NCBI GenBank assembly: GCA_023230585.1
Contig: JALNXB010000022.1
Coordinates: forward strand, 1 to 30,639
Direction: 5' to 3'
Source of the DNA: a bacterium
GTDB taxonomy: Bacteria; Ratteibacteria; UBA8468; B48-G9; JAFGKM01
DNA: 30,639 nt
Part shown: in pieces, positions 7,844 to 16,600 of the stretch
How the letters are laid out: each line of letters opens with the position of its first letter
Position numbering within the stretch: position 1 is the stretch's first letter
Position numbers and translations under genes: made by a program
Notes under the pieces: generated by a model
What the model saw: the letters and a program-made list of their open reading frames with translations, nothing else
Databases searched by the model: none
Told to the model about the DNA's origin: nothing

Positions 7844-9061
7844 TTACGCTCTTGCTTTTTCTATTTTTTGTTGATACCCACTCTTTACATAAGCTTCCAT
7901 AGGGTCGGCAGGTAAATTCTTTTCTAACCTTGCCTGTGCCACTATTGGTCTTACATCAGCGTTTATTATGGCATCGTTAAAATATCTGTTTGCAAGCATA
8001 ATTTCTTTAGATTTACGTGCTTCTTTGATTTTGTTTGTATCCACTATTGCAGCCCTTGCAAGAGAGATATGTAGCGAGTCTATAGAATGAATGATAGCGT
8101 GTATCCTGTTTTCTTTACCGCTTGCCTGGTCAAGCATATAAGCCCAATTTTTTGTAGAGGAAACTACAACCCCACCTTTATATAGTTCATAAAATATTCT
8201 TGCTATATGCTGGTTTGGCTCTACTGCTTGGTCATCGTCGAGAGCATAATTTATATTGAAGTGAAAACCGCTTTTCATTTTCTCAGAAATAAGCATCGTT
8301 ACAATCTGTTCCACATTTACTATAGGGTGGTGGTGACCCATATCTATCAAAACACCTACGTTGTTCCCAAGAGATTTTGCAATCACAAAAGCCGCTCCCC
8401 AGTCAGGTATTACAGTGCTATAAGTGTTTGGTTCAAAAACCTTGTATTCAATTAAAATTTGAACATCTTTAGGTATTTTCGTATAACTCTCCTTTAAGGT
8501 TTTTTTCATAAGTTCATAAGAATCTTTAAGTTCTATCTGCCCAGGATAAAGAGAACCGTCAGGAAACCAGAGCCCAAGAACTTTGTTACCTAACTCTTTT
8601 GCAATTTTACCTCCTAAAATGGTCTGTTCAACATACCTTTTGCGTGTTTTAGCGTTAGGAGAGGTAAAACTTCCATCTTCTGAACCTTGTATAAAGTAGG
8701 TAGGGCTAACTCCACCGAGAGATAATCCCCTATCTTTACATTCGTTCTGTACTTTTTTTGCTATCTCAAAATCTCCTTCCATACCATCTTTAGAAAAATC
8801 CCATAAGATATGGGTTGCAACCATAGAGGCAGCTCCAGTAAGTTTATTTATAAAAGCGGCATCATCAAGTTTCTCTTCTATATTACGAGCATATCCAGGA
8901 GAAACATAATTCCCAAACCTTCCCCCACCAAAAGAGCCCAATGTCCAAGAAGGGACATCTACCTGAAACTTTTTTACAGCATCAACAGCTTTTTTGACTC
9001 TTTCTGCCCCAAATTCTGCAGAAAGGTTTTCCAATCCTCTCTCTATACATTTTTTATTCAT
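7844..9061 (-). CDS. L-rhamnose isomerase-type sugar isomerase (TIM barrel)
   Basis: A 405-residue TIM-barrel metalloenzyme. The spacing of putative metal ligands E205 (in LIEYKVFEP), D240 (LIDMGHHHP), H267 (GFHFN) and D311 (MLDQASG) closely follows the ligand set of Pseudomonas stutzeri L-rhamnose isomerase as I recall it: E219, D254, H281, D327. It likely interconverts an aldose and ketose, such as L-rhamnose and L-rhamnulose. Members of this family accept many sugars, so the true substrate is open. The start at 9061 is chosen because AAGGAGGA lies 6 nt upstream; an in-frame ATG 36 bp earlier lacks this. No kinase or aldolase for rhamnulose is adjacent. The gene is followed by the separately promoted DUF4159 operon. 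Confidence 0.85.
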   Translation of the reverse strand: MNKKCIERGLENLSAEFGAERVKKAVDAVKKFQVDVPSWTLGSFGGGRFGNYVSPGYARNIEEKLDDAAFINKLTGAASMVATHILWDFSKDGMEGDFEIAKKVQNECKDRGLSLGGVSPTYFIQGSEDGSFTSPNAKTRKRYVEQTILGGKIAKELGNKVLGLWFPDGSLYPGQIELKDSYELMKKTLKESYTKIPKDVQILIEYKVFEPNTYSTVIPDWGAAFVIAKSLGNNVGVLIDMGHHHPIVNVEQIVTMLISEKMKSGFHFNINYALDDDQAVEPNQHIARIFYELYKGGVVVSSTKNWAYMLDQASGKENRIHAIIHSIDSLHISLARAAIVDTNKIKEARKSKEIMLANRYFNDAIINADVRPIVAQARLEKNLPADPMEAYVKSGYQQKIEKARA

Positions 9062-9067
9062 TATGCA

Positions 9068-9103
9068 TCCTCCTTTATAATAACTATCTTCTACCAAATT
9101 TGG
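9068..9103 (-). promoter_or_regulatory. Shine-Dalgarno of the rhamnose isomerase gene and upstream palindrome
   Basis: AAGGAGGA (minus strand, 9075-9068) sits 6 nt before the ATG at 9061 and decides the start. Further upstream is the perfect 10-bp palindrome ccaaatttgg (9094-9103), a possible operator. I do not see a convincing -35/-10 pair here. Confidence 0.55.
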
Positions 9104-9118
9104 CTATACAACACTTTT

Positions 9119-9190
9119 TGCTTGTCTTACGAGGAGCGTCTTAGCCCGAATGCTTTCTGAGGGATAGCGACGTGGTAATCCCCGTTTTTA
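9119..9190. repeat. Interspersed repeat, family C
   Basis: This intergenic segment starts with acgaggagcgtctt and ends with gcgacgtggtaatccccg. The same pattern (gcgagga...tgacgtggcaaccc, then tttatcctta) recurs at 30365-30417, and a reverse-orientation relative lies at 30073-30125. It resembles the widespread bacterial palindromic repeats of the TTGCGAGGAGC...GACGTGGCAAT type. Together with the next entry it accounts for most of the 345-bp gap between the isomerase and PLD genes. No gene is seen in it. Confidence 0.6.
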
Positions 9191-9227
9191 TCTTATACAC
9201 TATTGTTTTTATCCTTGCCTTTGTCTT

Positions 9228-9365
9228 TTGCTCTTAGCCAGCGTAAAGCAAAATCACCCCTCATCCTTGATCCTTCTCTCCCTCGGAGGTACTCGGGACA
9301 AGACCTCAAGGGGAGAAGGCGAAAAGGGGCATTCCTTTTCCGGCTTCGGCGGATCTTGCTCTTAG
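9228..9365. repeat. MITE-like segment (family D) bounded by 10-bp direct repeats
   Basis: The decamer ttgctcttag occurs at 9228-9237 and 9356-9365, bounding 118 bp. The inner part begins with agcgtaaagcaaaatc (9240-9255) and ends with gcttcggcgga (9343-9353). Both strings recur in the same order at 30153-30203. The middle holds an imperfect palindrome in which ccttctctccctc...aggt pairs with acct...ggggagaagg (about 9270-9319). The direct repeat could be a target duplication from insertion of a short non-autonomous element, or may be internal. Confidence 0.5.
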
Positions 9366-9406
9366 TTTTTTGACACAACTAATAATAAAAATATTATACA
9401 TCAAAA

Positions 9407-10324
9407 TCAAGGTAAACTATAAAAACGCCACATTTTTAACCATTCTTTCATAAATTTTGAAGCAAGATTTTTATCTCTAATTATCATTACAGATTCATTG
9501 TTCCTCCGAGCCGATGCTGTTAAATTGTATGAACCAGTAATAACAACTTCTCTATCAATAATAATAAACTTGTCGTGAAGAAACCCAGCCCTATTGCTTC
9601 TTCTCACATTACAACCAAAACCTTTAAGCCCGTTAAAAACAGAGTGGGGTTCAACACTTACATTTTCTATCATACCGTTCACTTTCACCCCTGCAAGATT
9701 TCTTCTTATCATAGATTTAGCAAGCTCTTTGGAAGTAAAATGGTATAGAGCAAAACAGATGCTCTCCTTTGCTAACTTAATCTCTTCTGATATAATTTTT
9801 TCACAATTGTTTTCAGGAGAAAAAAGTATTCGAACTGTTTTATCTTTATATTCATCATCAATTCTTTCTTCATTCCACCACGAAAGAAATTTTTTTGTTA
9901 AAAAGATTCCAATCTTTTCATCTGTAAAAAGAAGAAAGTTGTTGTGGTGCATCCTAAAACTACTTTCTGTAAAGTTACCCGAACCAAACAATATACGCTT
10001 ACCATCAACAATAATAAATTTTGGATGAAAAAGAGCGCTTCTTTTATCAACTTTGATTTCAATGTTTTTTAAATCAAAAGGAGGAAAAGTATCAAGCATT
10101 ACTTTTATATCAAGCCCTTTCTTTTTGTCGAGTTCGTTTGAAAGGAGAGTCCATGTAAAAGAGTATCCTGCAATATAAATAGATTCTTCTGCACACATTA
10201 TAAGGTCTTTGATTATTTGCTCACTTCTTTTATCTGGTGTAAAATAGAGAGAGGCGGTAATAGGATAAATATTTTTAGATAAAAACAAAAATATAAGAAA
10301 AATAATAGGTATTATTTTTTTCAT
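9407..10324 (-). CDS. Exported phospholipase D-family protein (probable nuclease) with two HKD motifs
   Basis: A 305-residue protein with an N-terminal signal sequence (about 1-25) and two phospholipase D half-sites: H100-P-K102-(4)-D107 followed by SGNFT, and H250-D-K252-(4)-D257 followed by TGSYNLT. Both sites are intact. Two HKD sites in one short chain fit a self-contained Nuc-like endonuclease or a phosphodiesterase, rather than the longer cardiolipin synthases. It probably acts outside the cytoplasmic membrane, for instance on extracellular DNA; the substrate cannot be read from sequence. There is no Shine-Dalgarno sequence, and an extended -10 box lies 7 nt before the ATG. It stands alone in its direction, with the next plus-strand genes diverging upstream. 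Confidence 0.88.
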   Translation of the reverse strand: MKKIIPIIFLIFLFLSKNIYPITASLYFTPDKRSEQIIKDLIMCAEESIYIAGYSFTWTLLSNELDKKKGLDIKVMLDTFPPFDLKNIEIKVDKRSALFHPKFIIVDGKRILFGSGNFTESSFRMHHNNFLLFTDEKIGIFLTKKFLSWWNEERIDDEYKDKTVRILFSPENNCEKIISEEIKLAKESICFALYHFTSKELAKSMIRRNLAGVKVNGMIENVSVEPHSVFNGLKGFGCNVRRSNRAGFLHDKFIIIDREVVITGSYNLTASARRNNESVMIIRDKNLASKFMKEWLKMWRFYSLP

Positions 10325-10331
10325 TACTGAT

Positions 10332-10340
10332 ATTTTAGCA
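10332..10340 (-). promoter_or_regulatory. Extended -10 box immediately upstream of the PLD gene
   Basis: On the minus strand TGC-TAAAAT (10340-10332) matches an extended -10 element, with only 7 nt to the ATG. A start about 7 nt downstream of the box falls on or next to the ATG, predicting a leaderless mRNA. The -35 region 17 bp upstream (TTCCTA) is weak. Confidence 0.45.
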
Positions 10341-10388
10341 TATAAATATAAGATTAGGAATTATAAGGGTAAAAGTAAAAAAGAGGAA

Positions 10389-10577
10389 ATGCACAAAACC
10401 TCTCTACTTTACGTAACAACATTACCTTTAAATTCTTTTAACTTACATAACCATACTCTCAAGAAGACTATCAGGAAACTACTTCACATATCACTCGCAA
10501 GAATAGACCTGAAGATAAAGCAGTTATATTCCTTGCTGGAGGAAGTAATAGAAGGGTTGGTTAAAATACAAAACTAA
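10389..10577 (+). CDS. Possible small hypothetical protein (62 aa)
   Basis: An open frame of 62 codons with AGAGGA almost touching the ATG. The C-terminal half (ISLARIDLKIKQLYSLLEE) has an amphipathic-helix pattern. It ends 22 bp before the zinc-ribbon ORF in the same direction. No family recognised. It could be a chance frame in a diverged intergenic region. Confidence 0.25.
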   Translation: MHKTSLLYVTTLPLNSFNLHNHTLKKTIRKLLHISLARIDLKIKQLYSLLEEVIEGLVKIQN

Positions 10578-10599
10578 CTGAAATAATAATCAAGTTGGA

Positions 10600-10725
10600 A
10601 TGAAATGTCAACTATGTGGAAAGAAAGAACGAGTAATTAGACAACGCAGAGGAAAGAAAGCAAGGAGACCTGCTATTATCCTCTGTAATAAATGCAAGAG
10701 AAAAATCAATTGGGTCAGAGGTTAA
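10600..10725 (+). CDS. Small basic zinc-ribbon-like protein (41 aa)
   Basis: A 41-codon frame starting at 10600. It encodes C3-x2-C6 near the start and C29-x2-C32 near the end, separated by a very basic stretch (KKERVIRQRRGKKARRPA). Two CxxC knuckles 22 residues apart are what a minimal zinc ribbon needs, and the Lys/Arg content suggests nucleic-acid binding. No strong Shine-Dalgarno sequence is present. No family recognised. It lies between two short open frames in a strip with no other explanation, upstream of the alcohol dehydrogenase. The alternative is a remnant of a larger, perhaps phage-derived, gene. Confidence 0.45.
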   Translation: MKCQLCGKKERVIRQRRGKKARRPAIILCNKCKRKINWVRG

Positions 10726-10900
10726 ATAAGTTCTTAAGTTATATAAACCGTAACAAGAGTAGAAAGAAAGCAAGGTAAGCAATGAGATTATCTCAAGTAT
10801 ACAAAAAAAAATTGTCAAACTGAGAAAGGCTCGCAAGAACAAACAGTGTCGTATTAAATAGCCCCTTACATATAAGTTTGGGGAAAAAGGAGAAGAGAAA
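10726..10900 (+). other. Leader region before the dehydrogenase-rib operon, with possible gene remnant
   Basis: The 14-mer gaaagaaagcaagg, present inside the zinc-ribbon ORF, recurs here (from about 10762). A short frame starts at 10782 and stops after 13 codons. A one-base slip in the A9 run (10803-10811) would extend it into a Lys/Arg-rich peptide ending at 10859. This suggests a decayed duplicate. AAGGAG (10888-10893) is the ribosome binding site of the next gene. I see no FMN riboswitch and no clear promoter. Confidence 0.4.
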
Positions 10901-11953
10901 ATGAGAGCAGCTATATTTCACGGAATAGAAGATATACGTATAGAAGATATACCTAAACCAGTATGTAAAGAGGGCGAAATTCTGGTAAAGGTCCATTACT
11001 GTGCTATTTGCGGAACAGATGTACGAATATACTTTAGCGGACATAAAAAAGTTGTCCCACCTACTGTTATTGGTCATGAAATAACTGGGACTATAGCAGA
11101 AATAGGTAGTAAAGTTGATGACCCAGAACTAAAAGTTGGAGATAAGGTTGCTCTGGTTACTTCAATAGGTTGCGGTAAATGTAAAATGTGTAATAAAGGG
11201 CTCTACAATCTTTGCCCTGACACCAAAGCTATAGGATATTTTTATCCTGGCGGTTACGCAGAATATGTGGTTGTACCTGAAGAAGGAGTGAAACAGAAGA
11301 CTGTTCTTAAACTGCCTGAAAACATATCCCTTAAAGAAGGTGCTATTATTGAAGCCCTTTCCTGTGCTATAAATGGTCAAAATTATTTAAATATTAGCAA
11401 AGGAGATACTGTTATTATATACGGTGGCGGTCCTATTGGACTTATGCACGCAGTTCTTGCACAAGCGTCTGGGGCTAAACACGTTATAGTTTCTGACCCA
11501 TCTTACCAGAGACTCAAACAATTTGGTAGCCAGTTTGAAGGTCTTATACTTGTGGACCCTGCAACAACAAACCTTAAAGAAGAAGTGAACAAACTAACAA
11601 ACGGTTATGGAGCAGACGTTGTTATTACTGCCTGCCCAGCTAAACAAGCACAAATAGAAGGGCTTGAACTTCTTGGTTCTAAAGGAAGAATCAGTCTTTT
11701 TGGAGGGTTACCAAAAGATAATTCTATGATAACAATAGATGCCAACATAATACATTATAAAGAGTTATCTGTTTTTGGAGCGTTTGCTTCCAATAGAAAC
11801 GATTATCTTAAAGCCGCAAAACTTATAGCAGAAAATAAGATAGAAGCAGGAAAATTTGTCACAGTAACACTTCCTCTTGAAAAAATAAACGAAGGTATCT
11901 CTATGGTTAAAAAAGGTGAAGTCCTCAAGTGTGTTATTGAAATCGGAGGATAA
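10901..11953 (+). CDS. Zinc-dependent medium-chain alcohol/polyol dehydrogenase
   Basis: A 350-residue medium-chain dehydrogenase. The catalytic zinc site is C37-G-T-D with G58-H59-E60. The structural zinc loop has all four cysteines, C91, C94, C97 and C105. A Rossmann NAD(P) site appears as IIYGGGPIGLMHAV (about 173-186). It should oxidise a secondary alcohol or polyol (sorbitol, threonine or similar) with NAD(P)+; the substrate cannot be chosen from sequence. The start is supported by AAGGAG 8 nt upstream. It is 6 bp from ribD and transcribed with it, an unusual partner for riboflavin genes that probably reflects a shared promoter rather than shared pathway. Confidence 0.92.
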   Translation: MRAAIFHGIEDIRIEDIPKPVCKEGEILVKVHYCAICGTDVRIYFSGHKKVVPPTVIGHEITGTIAEIGSKVDDPELKVGDKVALVTSIGCGKCKMCNKGLYNLCPDTKAIGYFYPGGYAEYVVVPEEGVKQKTVLKLPENISLKEGAIIEALSCAINGQNYLNISKGDTVIIYGGGPIGLMHAVLAQASGAKHVIVSDPSYQRLKQFGSQFEGLILVDPATTNLKEEVNKLTNGYGADVVITACPAKQAQIEGLELLGSKGRISLFGGLPKDNSMITIDANIIHYKELSVFGAFASNRNDYLKAAKLIAENKIEAGKFVTVTLPLEKINEGISMVKKGEVLKCVIEIGG

Positions 11954-11959
11954 TTTTTT

Positions 11960-13084
11960 ATGGCTTACGGCGATGAGTTTATAAAAACTACCTTGAAGCT
12001 TGCAAAAAAGGGTAAAGGACTGGTCAGCCCCAACCCAATGGTAGGAGCAGTAATAGTCAAAGGAAAAAGAATTCTTGGCGAAGGGTACCATCAAGCTTGG
12101 GGGATGGCTCACGCTGAAGTAGAAGCTATACGTAAAGCTAAAGGCAAAACCAAGGGAGCAACTCTTTATGTTAATATTGAACCCTGCAACCATTATGGTA
12201 AAACACCTCCTTGTGTTAAAACTATTATAGAGGCAGGAATAAAAGAGGTTGTCTGTCCAATGAAAGACCCTAACCCTACCGTAAACGGAAAAGGGTTTGA
12301 AGAGCTTGAAAAAAACGGTATAAAAGTCCGTATAGGTAGTATGCAACAAGAAGCAGAAGATTTAAATAGGGCGTACATTGTAAACCTTGAAAAGAAGAGA
12401 CCTTATATAAGACTTAAATGGGCACAAACTCTTGACGGGAAGACGGCTACATATTCGGGAAACTCAAAATGGATTACAAACGAACCTTCAAGACAATATG
12501 CTAAAAGACTCCGTTTTGAATCAGACGCCCTCCTTGTTGGTATAAAAACAGTTTTAAATGATAACCCTTTCCTTGACTATATATTCCCAACTTCTTACCC
12601 TTCAAAAATGGAGAATAGAAAAAAGTATTTCAAAATAATACTTGACCCAGAACTGAAGATGCCAACCGAAGGAAATATATGGAAAACCATAAATACAGAA
12701 ATATTGATTGTTACTTCAAAAGGCGTTCCTAAAGAAAAAATCTCCAAATATTCAGGGAAATCCAACTGCGAAATAGTAGAGGTTCCTACAAAAAACCGTA
12801 TGTTTGATATGGCTCAACTATTGAAAACACTTTTTGAGAAAGGTATCGGGATTTTGATGGTAGAAGGTGGTAGTTCAACCCTTACCAGTTTCTGGGAATA
12901 TAAACTTGCTGATGAAGTTTTTATTTTTTGTGCCAATAAAATACTTGGAGATAACAGGTCTATAACATCTATCGCTGGTATAGAAAAGAAGAATATTGCA
13001 GAATCAGTTGAAATAAAAATCAAAGAAACTAAAATGTTTGAACAGAACATTATGATAAAAGGAAAACCATGTTTTCAGGAATAA
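11960..13084 (+). CDS. ribD: Bifunctional diaminohydroxyphosphoribosylaminopyrimidine deaminase / 5-amino-6-(5-phosphoribosylamino)uracil reductase
   Basis: RibD performs the second and third steps of riboflavin synthesis: deamination of the pyrimidine, then reduction of the ribosyl side chain with NADPH. The 374-residue length is typical. The N-terminal deaminase has zinc ligands H51 (in MAHAEVEA), C76 and C85 (EPCNHYGKTPPC). The C-terminal reductase begins near residue 145 (PYIRLKWAQTLDGKTA) and includes MVEGGSSTLTSF. GGAGGA lies about 10 nt upstream of the ATG. It overlaps ribE by 16 bp, so the two are translationally coupled. No FMN riboswitch is seen upstream, and ribBA and ribH are not in the window. 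Confidence 0.97.
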   Translation: MAYGDEFIKTTLKLAKKGKGLVSPNPMVGAVIVKGKRILGEGYHQAWGMAHAEVEAIRKAKGKTKGATLYVNIEPCNHYGKTPPCVKTIIEAGIKEVVCPMKDPNPTVNGKGFEELEKNGIKVRIGSMQQEAEDLNRAYIVNLEKKRPYIRLKWAQTLDGKTATYSGNSKWITNEPSRQYAKRLRFESDALLVGIKTVLNDNPFLDYIFPTSYPSKMENRKKYFKIILDPELKMPTEGNIWKTINTEILIVTSKGVPKEKISKYSGKSNCEIVEVPTKNRMFDMAQLLKTLFEKGIGILMVEGGSSTLTSFWEYKLADEVFIFCANKILGDNRSITSIAGIEKKNIAESVEIKIKETKMFEQNIMIKGKPCFQE

Positions 13085-13665
13085 TACAAGAGGTAGGCAA
13101 AGTAAAAAGAATATCTGAATATAGCGGTTTTGCTGTATTTGAAATCTTCTGCCCTAAAATTGCTGTAGATATAAACCAAGGCGATAGCGTATCTGTCAAT
13201 GGGGTATGCCTTACAGCAGAAAAAGTTTCCTCAGACACTTTTCAAGCGTCTCTTAGCGTGCAAACACAGAGAGAAACAAACCTTGGAAAAATAAGGGTAG
13301 AAAACTGTGTCAACCTTGAAGGGTCTCTTAAAATGGGAGATAAAATTGGGGGGCATTTTTTAACAGGACATATAGATTTTATGACAAAATTAAAATCTCT
13401 AAATAAGCGAGGCGGTTCTATCCTTCTCTCTTTTGAGGTTCCACGAACTTTCGAAAAATATGTCGTCAACAGAGGTTCTATAGGAGTTGATGGAATATCT
13501 TTAACTATAGCTGAATTAAGAGGGAATGAAGTTCAAATATTTTTGATACCTTTTACTATCGAAAATAGTAATCTTAAACATAAAAAATCTGGTGATATAC
13601 TTAATATTGAGGTAGATATTTTAGCTAAGTACGTAGAAAAAAACCTATCAAACTTACGCTTTTAA
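13069..13665 (+). CDS. ribE: Riboflavin synthase alpha subunit
   Basis: A 198-residue protein made of two lumazine-binding repeats, the normal architecture. The start MFSGIIQEVG, then SVNGVCLT and GGHFLTGHID in the first part and GSIGVDGISLT in the second, are all canonical. It converts two molecules of 6,7-dimethyl-8-ribityllumazine to riboflavin and one pyrimidine product. The gene begins inside the 3' end of ribD and ends 14 bp before the large secreted protein gene, so all three likely share a transcript. The lumazine synthase subunit (ribH) that supplies its substrate must be elsewhere. Confidence 0.97.
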   Translation: MFSGIIQEVGKVKRISEYSGFAVFEIFCPKIAVDINQGDSVSVNGVCLTAEKVSSDTFQASLSVQTQRETNLGKIRVENCVNLEGSLKMGDKIGGHFLTGHIDFMTKLKSLNKRGGSILLSFEVPRTFEKYVVNRGSIGVDGISLTIAELRGNEVQIFLIPFTIENSNLKHKKSGDILNIEVDILAKYVEKNLSNLRF

Positions 13666-13679
13666 AATAGGGAGCAAAA

Positions 13680-16600
13680 ATGAAGATAATAAGGTCTTTG
13701 GTAATAGTTTTTCTGTTGGTTGTTTTAAACGTAAAAGGTGAAGACGAAGGGTATAACCAATGGTTAAAAAGAAGAGATTTGTTGAAACAGGATGCCAGTG
13801 TGGCAAGGTACTACACGTTTGAAGATATCAAAGATGCCAAAGATATGGTGGTAGACCTTGGTAAAGACGGTAAAAACCTTACCTATACCCCCTACCAAGA
13901 CCCAAAAACCAAAGAAGTTTTTAGTGACTTGCAAGTAATAGAAGGCAGATGGCCTGGGAAAAAAGCGGTAAGACTGGATAAAGGTTTTTATAAAGGAGAT
14001 ACTTTCAATATACAGAACCACCAGTTTAGCGCAGAGATATGGTTTAGAAGACAAGGACCGGGCAGTATTTTACCAGCAAGTAACGTTAAAAACGGTACTA
14101 TACTTTCTGTATCTGGTTACTCCCAAGGGTGGAGGATAGTTTCTGTGTACGAAAGACCATCAACATTAAGTTTTGAGATGGGTCAACCTAACGGTGCAAC
14201 AATCAATTCAACAAAAACCCCTTTGGCTGACAATGTTTGGCATCAACTTGTGGTTACTTTTGACGGTTCAGCAATGAATATTTATATTAACGGGCAGCTA
14301 ACTGAGCCCAGTATGACAATGAGAAACGAAAAGAAACAGTTAGTGAAAGCTGAACGGTTTGAAGGAGAATATGTACCTTCTAAAATTCCTTTTGTGATAG
14401 GTTTTTCTAGTCACGGTGTTGGGTCTATTAAACTTGATATAGATGAAGTGGTTATATACAACAGGGTATTAAAACCTGAAGAAATCGTTGTTTCAAGGGA
14501 AACAATATTCTCCAAAGCTGATGCCTACATAAAACAGGGAAACTACAATAAAGCTCGAGAAGAATACATTAAAATGCAAGGTTTACCAGGGTACGGGACT
14601 GAAATGGCTCTATTTAATACTGCTGAAAGTTATAGACTGGAAAAGGATTATTCTAAGTCTCACAAAACTTTTGAAGACATACAAAAACTGCGCACCCTTT
14701 CAGATTATTACCGTATATACGCATTATTCCAGCAGGCAGAAGTCTATCTTGAACAAAAAAATTCTACTAAAGCAAGAGAGGTTTACCAGAAAGTTCTGCA
14801 GACTAAAGGGGCATCAAAACACCATATTTTCACTTCAAACCTTAAGACGGCAGACACATATAAGGATGAAAAAAAGTATTCTCTTGCAAGAGATATTTAT
14901 ACAAAACTTCTTCTAATAGAAGAAACGTCTCCGTTACCTCACGAAGGGTACCGAGTAAACCTTAGAGATAGACTTGAAGATATTGACGGACTTAAAGATG
15001 GTGAAAAGATTATAACAAAGCAAGAAAAACTTGCAGAATGGATTTCTCGACCGAAACAGGAAATATACGTATCAACAAAAGGTAAAGATACTAATGCTGG
15101 AACAAAAGGCAAACCTTTTGCAACAATAAAAAGGGCACAGGAAGAAGTACGCAAACTCATATCTGACGGTAAGATGCCTACTGGAGGGATAACAGTCTAT
15201 TTGAGAGGTGGGAAATATTTTATTAATGAGAGTATCTCTTTTGGAAAAGAAGATTCTGGTACGGCTGATGCTCCAATAATATATAGAGGTTACCTAAAAG
15301 AAGATGTGCGGATTATTGGCGGTCAACAGATAACCAACCTTCAACCTTTATCTGATACAAACATTATAAACAAACTTCCCACAGAATCAAAAAAGCAGGT
15401 ATTTGTAGCAGACTTAAAAGAACTTGGAATCACAGATTACGGGCAACTATTAAACAGAGGTAGCCACGCCAGGTCTAACCTTGCAGCGTTGGAACTTTTC
15501 TTTAACGGTAAACGGATGCCTCTTGCTCGCTGGCCTAATGAAGGGCATGAAAGGGTAGCAAATCTTGTTACTCCCGAAGGAGATGGAGTTTTACGTGGGC
15601 AATCTCCCAAAACAGGAACTTTCCAGAGTGGTAGGTTCTGTTACTCTGGTGATAGACCATCAAGATGGAAAGAAGATAAAGATATATGGATACACGGCTT
15701 TTTTGCTTATGAGTATGAAAAGATACACACAAATATTGTTTCTATAGATACAGAAAAACGTATAATCAACCTTGGTCCTGATAAGAGATATCCTGAAGGG
15801 TATACTGTCCGTTATCTTATAAGGGTCAAACAGAATGCTCCATATTTTGTGTATAATCTGTTAAGTGAATTGGATGCTCCGGGAGAGTGGTTTCTTGATA
15901 GAGATACAGGAAAACTATATTTTTATCCGCCTTCAGATATAAAAAAAGGTGAAATTTTTATCTCTACCTTAAACACTCCATTGATAGTTATGAATAATGC
16001 TTCCAACATAGTTGTTTCAAATATTACATTAGAGGTTACACGTAACCACGGTATAGAGATAAACGGTGGACAGAATAACCTTGTAGCCACCTGCACCATA
16101 CGAAACACAGGTCAATGGGCTGCAAATATTCCAAGTGGATGGAACCATAAAATTGTCGGTTGTGATATGTATGATATGGGCGAGGGGGGTGTCTCTCTTA
16201 ATGGCGGAGATAGAAAAAAACTTATACCGGCTGGTCATCTTGTTGAAAACAACCATATTTACAGTTTTAACAAGTTTGATGTTGGTTACAGACAAGGCGT
16301 TCTTGTTAAAGGTATAGGGCAGAGGGTTGCCCATAACGTTATAAACGATACCCCTATGCAAGCGATACTTTTTGATGCAAACGACCATATTATAGAGTTT
16401 AATGAACTTCACGATGTTGTGTATGAAGGAAGAGAACTGGGAGCAATGTATATATACGGAGAACCGTGGTACCTAATGAGTAGAGGTACTGTTATAAGGA
16501 ACAACTTTTTCCACCATATATCGTACCACTCTTCACCAAACCTAACTCAAGGGTTGAACAGCATACATATTGACGCAATTAACGGCGGGCTTGTGATAGA

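Noticed and set aside
9594..10028. Plus-strand open frame of 144 codons.
   Set aside because: It is antisense to the PLD gene, which has two intact HKD motifs and a signal peptide.
10726..10900. FMN riboswitch before the dehydrogenase-rib operon.
   Set aside because: None of the conserved RFN-element blocks is present.
11765..12349. Long minus-strand open frame across the dehydrogenase-ribD junction.
   Set aside because: It is antisense to two strongly identified genes and its Phe/Tyr/Ser-rich translation is typical of a shadow frame.
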